Source of the DNA: Mixophyes australis
Lineage: Eukaryota > Chordata > Amphibia > Anura > Limnodynastidae
NCBI GenBank assembly: GCA_036250195.1
Contig: JAVHZZ010000002.1
Span: 370,707,124 to 370,771,123 of the forward strand
Reading direction: 5' to 3'
DNA length: 64,000 nucleotides
Shown here: one piece after another, positions 33,468 through 44,786 of the stretch
How positions within the stretch are numbered: position 1 is the stretch's first letter
Layout of the letters: each line of letters begins with the position of its first letter
The notes under the pieces: generated by a model
The model's input: the letters and a program-made list of their open reading frames with translations, nothing else
Told to the model about the DNA's origin: nothing
Database searches by the model: none
Program-made: the position numbers and the translations under genes

Positions 33468-35866
33468 ATGGCAAGAACACTGCAAGCACAGACCCGGAGG
33501 GAAAGAAGGAGAAAGAATTGGACCTGTTGGAGCAAAGAGTGGTTCCAGAGGAGAGATTCTTTTTCTTACATGCCCCTGCTAAAGGAAAAACCGGACAACA
33601 AACCTGATGACTTCAAGAATTTCCTGAGGATGAATGAACCCATATTCCAGGAACTGCTTCAACTTGCCACCCCCCTCATCCAGAAGGAGGACACCCATTT
33701 AAGGAGATCCATATATGCAGAGCAGAGACTGGATGCTACCCTGAAATTTTTGGCCACAGGAAGAACACTGGCTGATCTCAAATACAGCACAGCATTTCAC
33801 CTCAAGCTCTGGGTTTGATCATATCTGAAACCTGTGACAATATTGTTCCAGTTCTGCATGGACATACGAAGGGTGGTAAAAGAAATACTTTATTTTTAAA
33901 AAAATATTTTTGTATTAAAATAGAAACTAAACATAATAAATTACATATTAAAACCACACACACACAAACAAAATATACAGTATATAAAACTGTAGATATG
34001 GATAAGATTTGGCCTATATACTGTCTGGATATCGAAACCATCTCTGCCAAGTGGGTTGAAGATGGGAAAGTGAAATGAATATTAAGAGAATTGAGGGAAA
34101 ACATCGCTTTGGGGGTATGAGACCCATCTCTGGTGTGCAGACCAGGGATGGGATAAAGGTGGGAAAGCAAAACTAATATTTTAATTTAAATAGGGAACAC
34201 ATAAACTATATAAAATCTGTGTCATAAAAAACAGGGGTCACAGCTGTTCATAATGCAAATGTTCACTGTTTTCCAATGGCGATTGACTCCATGTATACTG
34301 TAGTATACTTGTGCTACCCATAGGTGTAGAAGTCCTGTAGGCTGGAGGGGTAACAGATTGGCCTCCCCTGATGGGATGTTGCATGTGGAGTGGTAGTGAC
34401 CGAAATGAATATGATTGGGCCGGCTTGAAATGTTCTTGCTCCTATGTGTGGGGGAATTGTGTTAATAAGGTCCCCCCCTAGTTGACCTACAAATGATGTC
34501 ATACACCAAAATTTCCAACTCTATTCACATTTCTCTACATGCATTTCTCATTTTCTTTGCAAGAGTTGCTAATAACAGATATATTCATCTGGTTCTTTTG
34601 ACATCAGTTGGGTTGCAGACTCTATCATCTTTCATGTATAAGCGCATCACTTTACTCTTGATCATGGACCCTTTTTTTTCCTCTTGTCACATTAATCCCC
34701 TTGTGGCTGTGTGGGTAGATCTGTGATCTCCTGGCTGTCTACTCTAAGCTGGCTGGCATGTGGTGTGGAGCCATGTTGTTCTGCCACATCACTGACTCTG
34801 GCATCAGATAAGACAGCAGATTGTGTAATGAAAACAGAATGTAAACCAGTTAGTGTAACAATACATGCATGTACCGATTTAACATTTCAACAGTCTTTCT
34901 CTTTCAGTTTCCTACAATGTTAGAGTAATGCCAAGTTATTGCTGTGAATTTTTAAACTCTTTGGAATTTCCCAAACTGTGTCGGTGCCGTAGATGGCAAA
35001 CATAGGAGAATTATGCCACCCTCAGAAAGTGGATCCTATTACTACAACTATAAAGGTTTCTTTAGCATTGTTCTGACCATAGTGGATGGCAACTATGAAT
35101 TTATATTTGTGGATATTGGAAAAAATGTAAACTTGTCAGATGGTGGGGCATTGAAGCAGACTCCTTTCCATGTCAAACCTAATAATAATGAACTTAATTT
35201 GCCAACATGAAGTCAATCAAAATATGGACTAAATTTTGTTTTTGTAGCTGATGAAGTGTTTGCGCTATACACCAATGTATTACAACCATATCCACAAATA
35301 AATCTGTTAACAGAAAGGAGGATATTTAATTATAGACTGCTAAGAGCAAGGCGGGTTGTGGAAAATTCTTTTGGTATACTGAGCAACAGATGTATAATTT
35401 TTCATTCTTATATAAATCTGAACCTAGACAAAATACATAAGGTGGTGATGGCTTATTGTGTCCTACACGACTTTCTTAGGCGTAAAAGACCTAGGGGTAA
35501 ATGTATTAACCTCCGGTTTCTTCAACTCCCGCGAGTTCGGCGTCTTCGGCGCTTAAATTTAAAGCGGCGCTGCCTTGTAAAGGGAAACTTCCCTTTACAA
35601 GGCAGCGCCGCTTTAAATTTAAGCGCCGAAGACGCCGAACTCGCGGGAGTTGAAGAAACCGGAGGTTAATACATTTACCCCCTAGTGTGCGTAGTACACT
35701 TAGCATTATGGAGAACACTGTAGAAGAAGCGGAAGTTGTGCGGTTGACACCATTGGAGTCATCACAGGTGAGAAATGCCAGTCCCATGGCAAAATTAAAC
35801 AAGGAGGCCTATTTAGAATATTTTAATGGTGAGAGTGCTGTGTCCTGGCAGAATGACATTTTATAA
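33468..35866 (+). pseudogene. Harbinger transposase (HARBI1-like), broken
   Basis: DDE transposase relic. 33468-33809: N-terminal part with FLRMNEPIFQELLQLATPLI and RLDATLKFLATGRTLADLKY. A frameshift follows at about 33810, then LIISETCDNIVPVLHG. About 1.1 kb of non-coding DNA intervenes (an intron or an insertion). 34948-35207: [15 protein letters not shown] carries the first catalytic Asp, followed by [16 protein letters not shown] and VDIG..NLSDGG, the second Asp region. After another frameshift, 35219-35490 gives VADEVFALY, RIFNYRLLRARRVVENSFGIL with the catalytic Glu, and CVLHDFLRRK. A palindromic MITE sits at 35494-35681. The C-terminus resumes downstream (EYFNGESAVSW) to a stop at 35866. 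The ordered motifs make the family clear. Frameshifts and the MITE mean no active protein. Confidence 0.9.
35494..35681. mobile_element. Near-perfect palindromic MITE (188 bp) inside the Harbinger transposase
   Basis: Ends GGGGTAAATGTATTAACC and GGTTAATACATTTACCCC, with the 3-bp direct repeat CTA on both sides (35491-35493, 35682-35684). Both arms read almost identically to the centre at about 35587 (GGGAAACTTCCC). Near-identity of the arms indicates either a recent insertion or arm correction. The DNA could extrude as a 90-bp cruciform arm. Confidence 0.92.
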
Positions 35867-35932
35867 TGTATGTGCATTAGCATTATATGCATGTTAACTG
35901 TATTGTGAGACACATGTAAGTAAATAAATATT

Positions 35933-36360
35933 TTACGCATTTTCAATGTTGTATGTTTCACTTACTGTGCCACTTGTTGGTATGTCATCTGTTTGTAGAA
36001 GTTCAGATGGGGATCTACTGTCCATCTCCATGTTGCAGGTGGACCGTCTTGCAATTTCCTCATCACTGGTGAAGCGCAGGGCAAAATACCACAACTTGGG
36101 CACATTCACATCCTCAGCCCCTGCTCCACATTTTTTGTAAGTCTCAATATTATTAAGCTCTTTTTAAACACAGTCCACAGGTTCTGTATCTTCCCCGTTA
36201 ACCACTCTACATTTGCTCCTGGAAAATGTGGAAGGCACACGTTCACCACGTCTTCCAAAGCCACGCTCCTCTTCTGCCTGTTTGGGTACTCTTTGGATTT
36301 TGCTTTTCACAAGCAGGAATGGCATCTGTAGGCCTCAATAAAGTCCTTCATGAGCTCCAC
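35933..36360 (-). pseudogene. Harbinger accessory MADF-domain protein, broken
   Basis: The minus strand from 36360 reads a MADF-domain (Myb/SANT-like) pattern: MKDFIEAYRCHSC, then KAKSKEYPNRQKRSVALEDVV. An in-frame TGA stands where the family's conserved Trp is expected. A frameshift near 36165 leads into AGAEDVNVPKLWYFALRFTSDEE and a stop at 35933-35935. It is tail to tail with the transposase, whose stop is 67 bases away, the usual arrangement in Harbinger elements. In intact elements this DNA-binding partner assists transposase entry to the nucleus and end recognition. Upstream exons are not recognised. Confidence 0.8.
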
Positions 36361-36399
36361 ATGGCATGGCAAATTATATAAAATAAATAAAGCACATAT

Positions 36400-37645
36400 A
36401 TTGTCATATTTCCATAGCGCCCCCCCCCCTTAAAAAAAACCAAACTATACTGTATCCATTCGGACGCTCGCAAAATTTCAGGGCTAATTATTCAGACACA
36501 GCTGCAAACACAAGGTTATTATACAACGTTCACCCCCAGTGCTCCATTCTGTACCTGAAGCTGCCGTGATTGGTCCATACCAACTGCGAATGCACATGTC
36601 TGCGTCTTTAAAATTATAGAGGAGCCAGTCTGTCGCCAGCAGTAGGAGAGAAGATAGCGGTTGAGGAACAGGTGTAGGAGAAAAGTGACAGAAGTGATGG
36701 AGGAGTGGAGGGGGATGGAGAAGAGGGAATGTAAATGGAGGTCATTAAAAGAGTCAAGCCAATGTGTCCAAGGGAAATGGAGATGATGGTGAGAGTGCTG
36801 GACCAACACTACTATGACTGTCAAAAGCAAAAATACTGAAATTTAAACTCAGAAATTAAGTCATTATGCAGAAGCTCATAAATCTTCTACGTAAAAAACT
36901 CAGTAAAAAAAAAAGACAAAATTCCAAATCCAAAAGCAGTGGTCTGACTAAAAGATTAAAGAGCAAAGAAGGCTATTGAGAATCCAAAAGAACATTCAAA
37001 AAGTGAGTATTAAAAGTGTTTTTTAAAAATGTTTCAAAGTAGTTAGTAAACGTGTTATTAATTAACGGTAACAATAACTATTAGTATTATTTGTAAAACT
37101 TTTACATCTATATACAGAAAGAAGAAATTGAAGATACTGTAGTGACTATAAAACAAGAATGAACAAAGATAGAGAAATAAAAGAGGAACTTAATTAATTT
37201 TAATTAAAAATCATAAAAAATGTAAGAAAACGTAAGGTCCATCCTGTTCCGTTATATTTCAGTTGGTATGGACCAGCACGGCAGCATACCTGGCCCTACC
37301 CAGGAGGGACATCAGCATAAGTGATTTCAAGTGTGCAAGATGATAAAATGGTAGTTGTCCCTCTGGTAACAATGATTTTGTGTTTCATTTCGTTATTAAA
37401 ATACTTGTCCTTTCCTCATATAGATACGATCGTCATATCTGACGAAAGTTCTGAAGGAGAGAAGGAGTGCACAAGCACTAATATTTATAGTGCTCACTCT
37501 ACAGGAAGTTCCCACCCTGATGAATGTCAGCAGCACCAGAAACATAGGTAAATACAGTGGGCTGGGGGTGTCATAATGTGCCTGGGGGAATGGTGTGATG
37601 TGGCTGGGAGGGCGTGATAAATGTAATGTTTTGTTATAATGTATG
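36400..37645. other. Unassigned DNA, likely rest of the Harbinger element
   Basis: No certain coding block. A short plus-strand frame at 37415-37550 (SDESSEGEKE acidic stretch) cannot be identified. 37556-37645 is the GATGTGGCTGGG-type tandem DNA that also occurs inverted at 705-905. Confidence 0.35.
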
Positions 37646-38988
37646 CAGTGTAGGACGGGGGCATGAAGGGCCCACTGGGGGACGGCAAAGCTAGGGGCCC
37701 ACTAGAGGGGGTGTGGCCAGCCATCATAGAGGAGACACCAAACACTAGAGGGGGAGTGGTCAGTCCACGAAGGACAGCTAGCACCATAGTTTTACAACAC
37801 TTAGAGTGCCACAGGTTAGCCAAGCCTGCACTAGACTCATTTGACAGACTGTCCTACCGGTTCTTGTCACTATTACCACCTGTGGCTGCTGGTTTCTTTA
37901 GTTGTGGCTACGACTGGATCCTGAAATGTTGGGGGTCCTATTTGGAAAAAATAATGGGTACATTTAGTAAATTCCAACCAGCCCCGGCGTTAAATCAATA
38001 GGACCCACAATTAATACTTAGGCCTTCCTCCAGCTCCAACATTAAAGTCATAGTATTCCCATTTAATAAACCTATTTCCCTCCCTCCAGACAGCCCTTGC
38101 AATAAATTAATTACATTTACGTATAATAAATAAATCTATTTCCCGCAACCGTCACTGCCATTAAATAATTAATATTCACATTTAATAAATAGATCTCATG
38201 CTCCTCAAACGCAGCCCCACATTCAATAAATAGCCCCCAAACCACCCCTTCTTATAAATAATAGTCCGCACTATAAAATGAAATTGCCCCATCTGCATCC
38301 TACAAACAAAATAGCATCCATTATTTAGCCACCACCTACCACACACACATTACATTGCCACAAGCCCACTGTGCCATCACACACACATTACTGTGCCCCT
38401 TCATCATCATGCTGTGGCCCCCCTTCATCACCCTGTGCCATGCTGCTTTTGCTCCCCTTCACCCTGTGCATTGCTTCTTTATTCCCCCTTTCACACTCCG
38501 CCATGCTGCTTTGGCCAACCTTTTCACACTCTGCCATGCTGTCTGTCTTCCCCCATTTCACACTCTGCCATGCTCCCCCTTTTCACTCTTTTCCATGCTC
38601 CCCCTTTTCACTCTCTGCCGTGCTCCCCCTTTTCACTCTCTGCCGTGCTCCCCCTTTTCACTCTCTGCCGTGCTACCCCCTTGCTTCTGTTCCTTCACTT
38701 ACCTGTTCTATCAGCTTTTTTCTTCGCTTCTTCTCTTCTGTCTTCTGTCTTCTGTCTTCTTCGCTACTCCTCTCTGCAGTGTTCCTCACTGAACGTCAGG
38801 CGTGATGATGTCACGTCCGACATTCAGTGTGAACGGAGCAGAGAGGAGTCGGTTTGCGCCGCGGTCACGTGAGTATTCTTTTTTTTTTTTTAAAGTTTTC
38901 CGCTCCCCCCACCAACGAAGAGGGGAGCAATCAGTTTTGGGGCCTACCCGGGGATAGCCCGGTCCCCCGGCGGCCCAGTCCGACCCTA
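37646..38988. mobile_element. Non-autonomous hAT element (1343 bp) with 25-bp VNTR
   Basis: The left end CAGTGTAGGAC and right end GTCCGACCCTA are diverged CAGGGCCGGAC-type termini. The 8-bp direct repeat AATGTATG (37638-37645 and 38989-38996) is perfect and fixes the borders. Inside: 'ttattaaata'-rich segments shared with 51900-52560, a VNTR at 38510-38690 (unit about TTTTCACTCTCTGCCGTGCTCCCCC), and an inverted repeat around 38770-38850. Donor-like GTAAGT on minus at about 38699-38704 and GTGAGT on plus at 38869 lie on either side. Long open frames across the VNTR (Pro/Leu/Cys/His-rich) are repeat artefacts. Confidence 0.85.
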
Positions 38989-39099
38989 AATGTATGTATC
39001 AATGCCCTATGTTGGCCACACCCACAACACCCTTTCGGGGCAGATGCTGAGCGGTGGCACACATTTTCTACTCTTCTCCTGCTGAAACTAAGGTGGGCC

Positions 39100-39850
39100 T
39101 GTGTACTTTAAATGCCAGGGCTGATTTTTAGTCCCAGTCCGGCCCTGTGAGAAAGTAATGCTAGAATGTATTACCAAGATTAAAGGTTAAATATGTTAGT
39201 AGGTTAAGGGGTGTGCTATATCCTTTTGACTTTACTACATCTATTTTTAGTGAATAATGTTTAAAAATAAATTTGTGGTTTATTGGATGCACTTGCAAGA
39301 AAGATACGCTTCAAATAAAGGTAAAACCAATTAACATGTTCAATACACATCTATGTTCTTTTGGAACAGACAGGATGTACACTGGTGTACAATTATGCCA
39401 GGTGACATATCAATATACATCTATATAAATTGATTCCTACTCAGTCATTATTTTCAGAACGTTTTATACAGATAGAGGCATTAATGCCCATAATATGTAC
39501 AATCACTACACATAAATGTATGACTATTATGCCATTGCATTTTAAAATAATTAAATAGAATAATACGAAATCAAATAGATGGAAATATGTCACATCAGGA
39601 AATAAATGATACTGAAAGGAGAATATGTATTTTCTCATATGAAGAATACATGTAGTATACACTTGCACACAGGAACACATAATTGTCACACGAAGCGTGT
39701 GAAGCAGGTTTATTATTGCTTTTCCATTAAAAGCACATTATTTCCATTTGACTGATGTTCTGACACCGCACCACGTGGGAGAGGTAGAGACAACATCGTG
39801 AATTTAATTATACACACCCAGAAAGGCAGCAGTTGGTCAAGTAATTGATT
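39100..39850. other. Unannotated DNA with one hAT-like end
   Basis: The sequence TAGTCCCAGTCCGGCCCTG at 39129-39147 is a hAT-type right terminus without an identified partner. The rest is AT-rich with nothing recognisable. Confidence 0.4.
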
Positions 39851-39859
39851 GTGATTTTG

Positions 39860-39998
39860 TACACACTACAGGATTAGAAGGATGTTGGAATGAGATTTAT
39901 AGTTCTGCTGAGCAATCAAATAAAACGACGATCAGTCGTTTATCGCTCGATTGACCCAATAGTCGGCTGAAAAACCTGTGGTGTGTACCCAGCCGCAC
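39860..39998. repeat. MITE-like repeat with GTACACAC ends
   Basis: Left TTGTACACACTACAGG and right CCTGTGGTGTGTACCCAGCC are inverted repeats. Same family as 32926-33119 and 44787-45165. TSD not clear. Confidence 0.55.
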
Positions 39999-40129
39999 TT
40001 GTGATTATCTATATGTAAAAATTAGATTTGCAGATATATTTAATATAAACACAGCCCTTTGTTGTATGCACATTGTACACACTGGAGGATTGGAAGGTTT
40101 TCACACCGAGACAACACTCAATGATTATG

Positions 40130-40232
40130 GGAACAAAATGGCGCTTTTAAAGCAGTAATATTGGGAGCCACCACCTATATAATGTAATTCAGACAGTGGG
40201 CCCTAACATTGCTGCTTTAAAAGCGCTGTTTT
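40130..40232. repeat. Inverted repeat (MITE-like)
   Basis: AAATGGCGCTTTTAAAGCAG at about 40136 is mirrored by CTGCTTTAAAAGCGCTGTTTT at 40212, with partial inverted similarity further inward. Non-coding. Confidence 0.55.
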
Positions 40233-40459
40233 CACTGGGTCAATGAGCAGTGACGTTATTCCTGAGTGTATACATTTGGAGAAGTTGCGCTTTGAATGTG
40301 TAGTTAATTAAAGCAGCCGGAAATCCTGCATGCCTGTTACATGATAAGTCACTTTTTTTATATTTTCGTGTTTCCAATAATCACTACTGTTTTGTCGCTG
40401 TCATTTTTGTCGGCATTGTCAGTGCCGCAGAAATGACTACCACGGGAACAAAATGATAC

Positions 40460-40644
40460 TTGATAGCTCATTTGTACACTAAAATTTAAAGTTGATATTT
40501 GCGTGCTACATGAAAAAACAGTCAGTATTTAACTTATGTGCAAAACAGAATACTAATTTGCACCCCTTGCATTGTAACATGGTTTTGTCCAGGAGACTTA
40601 AATAAGACGTTTCTTAAGCTAAGATCCTTAATGAATCAGGCCCC
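40460..40644. repeat. MITE fragment, GGGCCTGATTCATTAAGG family
   Basis: The right half of the family at 51322-51640 and 63172-63490 (TTTGCACCCCTTGCATTG, ATGGTTTTGTCCAGGAGA, ending AATGAATCAGGCCCC). It joins hAT-derived DNA directly at 40645, so the left half is replaced by other sequence. Confidence 0.6.
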
Positions 40645-41902
40645 ATGACAACAACATCTTGCCACAGAAGAGTTCATTAACAGCACTGTTAACTTAGGTC
40701 CCTTAAGCCCAATGTTAGCTTGTTTTGTTGGGGCACAAACAAACCAAGCACGTCAGTCTCAAAAGTGGCACTTCTTGTCGCAGAAGTGCTTGGTTTGTTA
40801 AAGTGTGCATGTTCTTTTTAAGTTTCAACATAAGGCTGGGTGGGAGGGCCCAAGGACAATTCCATCTTTCACCACTTTTCATTTCAGCTACCGCTGTGTG
40901 CCAATGTTACCTACATGTGCTATATACTGTTGTGTGCTTTGCAAATATCAAAGACACCAATTGATGATGCAGATGACTCAGCACAACATTTTGACATTTC
41001 TGGTCTTGTCTACTGTAAAAGAATTGACCAAAATCCTGCTGTAACTCCACCTGATATCAACTATCAACATCCAAAAAAAAAGTGGAGGATTATTTTTTAT
41101 TTTTTTGAACTGTATTATTAACAAAGAGCCATGTTGCTTGCAGAAGTAATGTAAGCATGGATGTCTAAATAGATGTGCATATGTATTACCTACCACTGCT
41201 GTTTTATCAATATTGCACAAAGTGTTTGTAGGCTGCACTTTACGTCAAAGATAATTAACTATATTATAATTTTTGGGGAATTGGGGCTGATTCGAAGCTC
41301 AGTGATGCTTTTTGCTTTAAATTACAATGGCTCTTTTTAATGCATTGTTTGGCACCCTGGATTGGTCTGCATCTGATAAAAGCATGCATGTTGTCAGCAC
41401 TTATCGCCATGTATTAGCTGTAGAATTACCACAGTTATCCAAAGAACGGGTGAAGCGATGAAATGAACCATAACTGATTTCATGATCCAAGGACCACTTT
41501 CCATTTGTGCCACTACTGTATGGCAATGTTTCCTAGATGTGCTATGAACTGCCGTGTTTTTGAGTCATTGCTCTGTCGCTTACCATCCAGCCAGCTCGCT
41601 GCAGTCTTTGTTTGAAAGTGTATGAAAATAATATTGTGACCTGTAAGATGGTCAAAATTGATTTCAAATAACTTGAAATTAGTGTTATTGAGGTTAATAA
41701 TAATGTAGGGTAAAAAAAAAGCAAAATTATGTGATTTTAGCAAAAAAAATATAGGGATTTTATAAAAAAAAAAAAAAATAGGGATCCAGAGCCAAAACCA
41801 AAACACACAAGGGCGGCTTTGCCAAAACCAAAACACGAAGTTAATCCGGATGCAGAATCAAAACCAAAACCAGAACACGGGGGTCAGTGAACATCTCTAA
41901 TA
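40645..41902 (+). mobile_element. 3' terminal part of a hAT transposon, with rRNA-like insert
   Basis: 40645-40799 encodes the tail of a hAT transposase (HLATEEFINST, then LLACFVGAQTNQA), also present on the minus strand at 46864-46990. The following non-coding DNA (gcccaaggacaattccatctt..ccaatgttacc) matches 46690-46790 in reverse. It runs on through an 18S rRNA-like stretch to a terminus CATCTCTA at 41895-41902, after the GTTTTGG/CCAAAAC tract seen in 27710-28312. A second short cassette of the same wording (ccaaggaccactttccatttg) appears at about 41489. No complete gene remains. Confidence 0.65.
41359..41485 (-). pseudogene. 18S rRNA fragment
   Basis: The minus strand matches the 5' domain of eukaryotic 18S rRNA, in this order: AATCAGTTATGGTTCATTTC, then TTGGATAACTGTGGTAATTC with 'tacagctaatacatgg' (canonical tctagagctaatacatg) at 41409-41442, then the TTATCAGAT..GACCAAT block. 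About 130 bases with point changes and a short gap remain. It is flanked by hAT-derived DNA on both sides. This is a relic, not a functional rRNA gene. Confidence 0.85.
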
Positions 41903-41917
41903 TATAATATATATTAG

Positions 41918-42000
41918 AGATGTTCACTGACCCCCCCTCGTGTTCTGGTTTTGGTTTTGGTCTGCATCTGGATTAACTTCGTGTTTTGGTTTTGCCTTGA
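41918..42000 (+). mobile_element. Truncated hAT left end, head to head with 41735-41902
   Basis: TAGAGATGTTCACTGACC, then the GTTTTGG tract, as in 27710-27800. It stops matching after about 80 bases. Only 15 AT-rich bases separate it from the opposite-facing end CATCTCTA at 41902. Confidence 0.7.
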
Positions 42001-44784
42001 ATCCCGCCACCTTTCTATCATATGTGCATTATGAATGCACAGAGAATGGATGGGGAATAATTACATTTTTGCACAGAAAACATGATTGCTTAAAATGTAT
42101 TAATTTTTGTTGTTGTTGTAGAGCAATTACTATGCTGAAAAGTAGTTACAGCCTCTTCTGTCACTGAAGAGCCATGTGTTAGAAGGTATACACATAATAT
42201 ATTTGATAGTAAATTAGGATATATTATGTCTATTAAATGTTTTAAATCCAACTAACTTTCAAAATATTCCTGATATTTGTATTTCTAGCAGTTGATACAC
42301 TGATGGAATGTAAAGTTATAAGCTTGAATATACTAAACTAACTAGACTCCTTCCCAGAGGATGGAATAGTTGGTAGTGTTAACTTGGAAAATCATGGTTT
42401 ATAGCATATTTTTAGTATATTTAATACTTATTGATAGCTACGTATCAGTGTACTGTATTGGTGTGTCTTTTTTTGTGTGAACCTTTCAGTTTAATTGTGA
42501 ATTGGCTGGCTCATGTATAATTTGCTATTGTCCATTTATGGTGTGACATGTGGGTGCAGATGTAAATGGACAGAGACCAGTGTTCTTAGTAATTCCAGGG
42601 TGCATTGCCATACCCCTTAAACATTAAGAAATTCTTGTTAAATTACAGTATCTAATGTCTCATTTATCGACTTATTTACACACAAGCTCAAATTGCAAAG
42701 TATTATTATCAATTAATGTATTTGTTTCTAATTAATATACCACAAGATATGTTTTCCACAGGAAGTAAAGCATCTGGATATCAGAGTGAGATGTCCAAGG
42801 CCTCCAAGTCTATAGAAATCTAAATATGGTAAAATTAGTAGTAGATAGTTGAAGGCATCTGGATTCTTGCTCTGGGGATCTATTCCAAAAAATAAAACAG
42901 GTTGATTCCATAAAATGTGTAGGAACTATGCAAAATGTTCTAATTTATTTTTCTTTAGTGCATGAGTTTGTATGTATAAGTTTAATTTAAATTAAAATAA
43001 TAGAGACATAGTTTTCTATAGAAAAGTTTCGTTTTGCAGTTAGGAGAATTATGCTATGTACAGTAGAATTTACACTCCATATATGATTATTTTGTGGTAG
43101 ACAAGAAGATCATATAAATTGAACAACGAAATGGTAGCGACAAGCTTAATATAGCCAGAGGCTCTTCTTTTTGACCCCATACAGTATCAGAATCACTCCC
43201 AGATTCTCTCGTAATTTTCTCACGTTTTTGGAAAACCCTTTTGAAAGACAACCACATGCGATGATAATCCTTCAGGACAATGTGAACTACAAATAATGAC
43301 AACAGAAGAAGGATTTCTTATGTTCTAGATTGTTTTAACAGATTACTAAGAAGGACTTTTATCAAGTGTTACCAGAGGCAACCACCACAGGTTACTGAAA
43401 AAATGAATTGAATTAATTTTACACAGTACAAGTAAAGGAAGGAAGAAACCTAAAGAAGAGGTACTCCCAAGGCTCCAGGAGATTGAAGATGGACCAAGCC
43501 AAGAAGAAAAGAAACATAACGGACTATTAAGCCAAGCCAAGCCTGGCAATTTTTTCTTTTTTAAACTTCATTTTTTTCGGCATTTTATAATTCCCTTATA
43601 GTTCACTGCCCTTCACAGAGAATCCTGAAATTGATACTGAGAGTTCTGTAAACATTGTGATAACGTTTTAATAGCAAGCTTGACCAATCCTCTTAGTTTA
43701 CTCAAAGATAAGGATTCGGTAAACAAACTATATGATAATTTTGACAAGACTTAATGTGGTGAGCAACATGTATGAAAGTTCAGTCCCCAGAAAAGCATAA
43801 TTGGTTGGCTGCATAATGGACATGTAAGATGACTCTATCAGGAATTTACAAAATTAAATGCAAGCTTTTATATTTAATAAGATACTTTTACTTAACCCCA
43901 ATAACATTAGAGTTTACAGTTAGAAGAAAATGAAGATATGAACATCCACAAATGGCCTGTAGGAACTAGTGAAAGAAAATGATAGTGACTACTCTGTTTA
44001 TGATTTAAATAAAAGTGTTTTAAGATAAATTACCATAAGAATAATTGAGTGTACGAAAATTATTTCATTTCTAATATGGTCATAATTGTTATTTTCATTT
44101 GCCATATCTCTGAAACATTGTAGTTTAAATGATATTTGCAAAGATTAGCTTTGATATAATGGTACCAACAGTTGAGAACTGTAGCTGTATATTTAAAGAC
44201 ATGATTGTGTGTTTGATGGATCCCACCTTCAGTTACAACAGGAGGTTGTGACTGGTTAGGTCCTAATTACTGTTACTGAAGGTTGACTGGCACTTTTTGT
44301 GGGAAACTGCAGCAAGGTTTTGAAAGGTGAGGGTTGGTTTTTGTGGTGTAGTGCCACTCCCTGACCGGTGAAGTTGCTGTGCAAAACAGTGTGGGTGTTG
44401 CAAAAAAAATACCTGTAAGTAACAGCGGAAAAAGATGAACAGTAATTAGTTGAGGAACAAGTTGTGGTCAATTCGATTAGTAACTTCTGGAGTTTCTTTT
44501 TGGTTCTGCTTCACTTCCTGAAGGGTACTTCAAACCGGTAAAGACACTGGGCAAACCGATGTGGGTGTAATTACTTATGTATATGTGTGAACTGATCCCA
44601 TTGTTCAAATAGTATAAAAACTTCAGTCAGATTTACTATGGTCAGATTTCAGCATTGAAACTCTCTCAAGCTAACATTGGTAGCACCTGCGTAATACTAT
44701 ATTTAAACCCATGGTTCATTAATAAATGTATTTATTTTCCCTTTAAACTACTGGATTGGGCAATCAATGTTTCTACTTTATTTC
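42001..44784. other. Unannotated AT-rich DNA
   Basis: About 2.8 kb without a recognisable TE, gene or tandem repeat. Open frames are short. This is one of the least repetitive stretches in the window. Confidence 0.5.
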
Positions 44785-44786
44785 TA

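Noticed and set aside
33468..35866. Possible functional HARBI1 host gene
   Set aside because: At least two frameshifts and a MITE insertion interrupt it, and a MADF partner lies tail to tail as in transposons. It is a transposon relic.
36519..36830. Minus-strand 103-codon frame next to the MADF relic
   Set aside because: No MADF, Myb or other recognisable motif. Its His/Leu/Ser-rich reading is antisense of G/A-rich DNA.
38355..38872. Plus-strand open frames of 144-159 codons (His/Cys/Phe/Pro-rich)
   Set aside because: They come from the 25-bp VNTR inside a hAT element. Three overlapping frames are open together and no motif is seen.
32926..39998. One large Harbinger element bounded by GTACACAC ends
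   Set aside because: The outer GTACACAC segments each have their own pair of inverted ends within 140-190 bases, and their flanks share no target duplication. They are separate MITEs.
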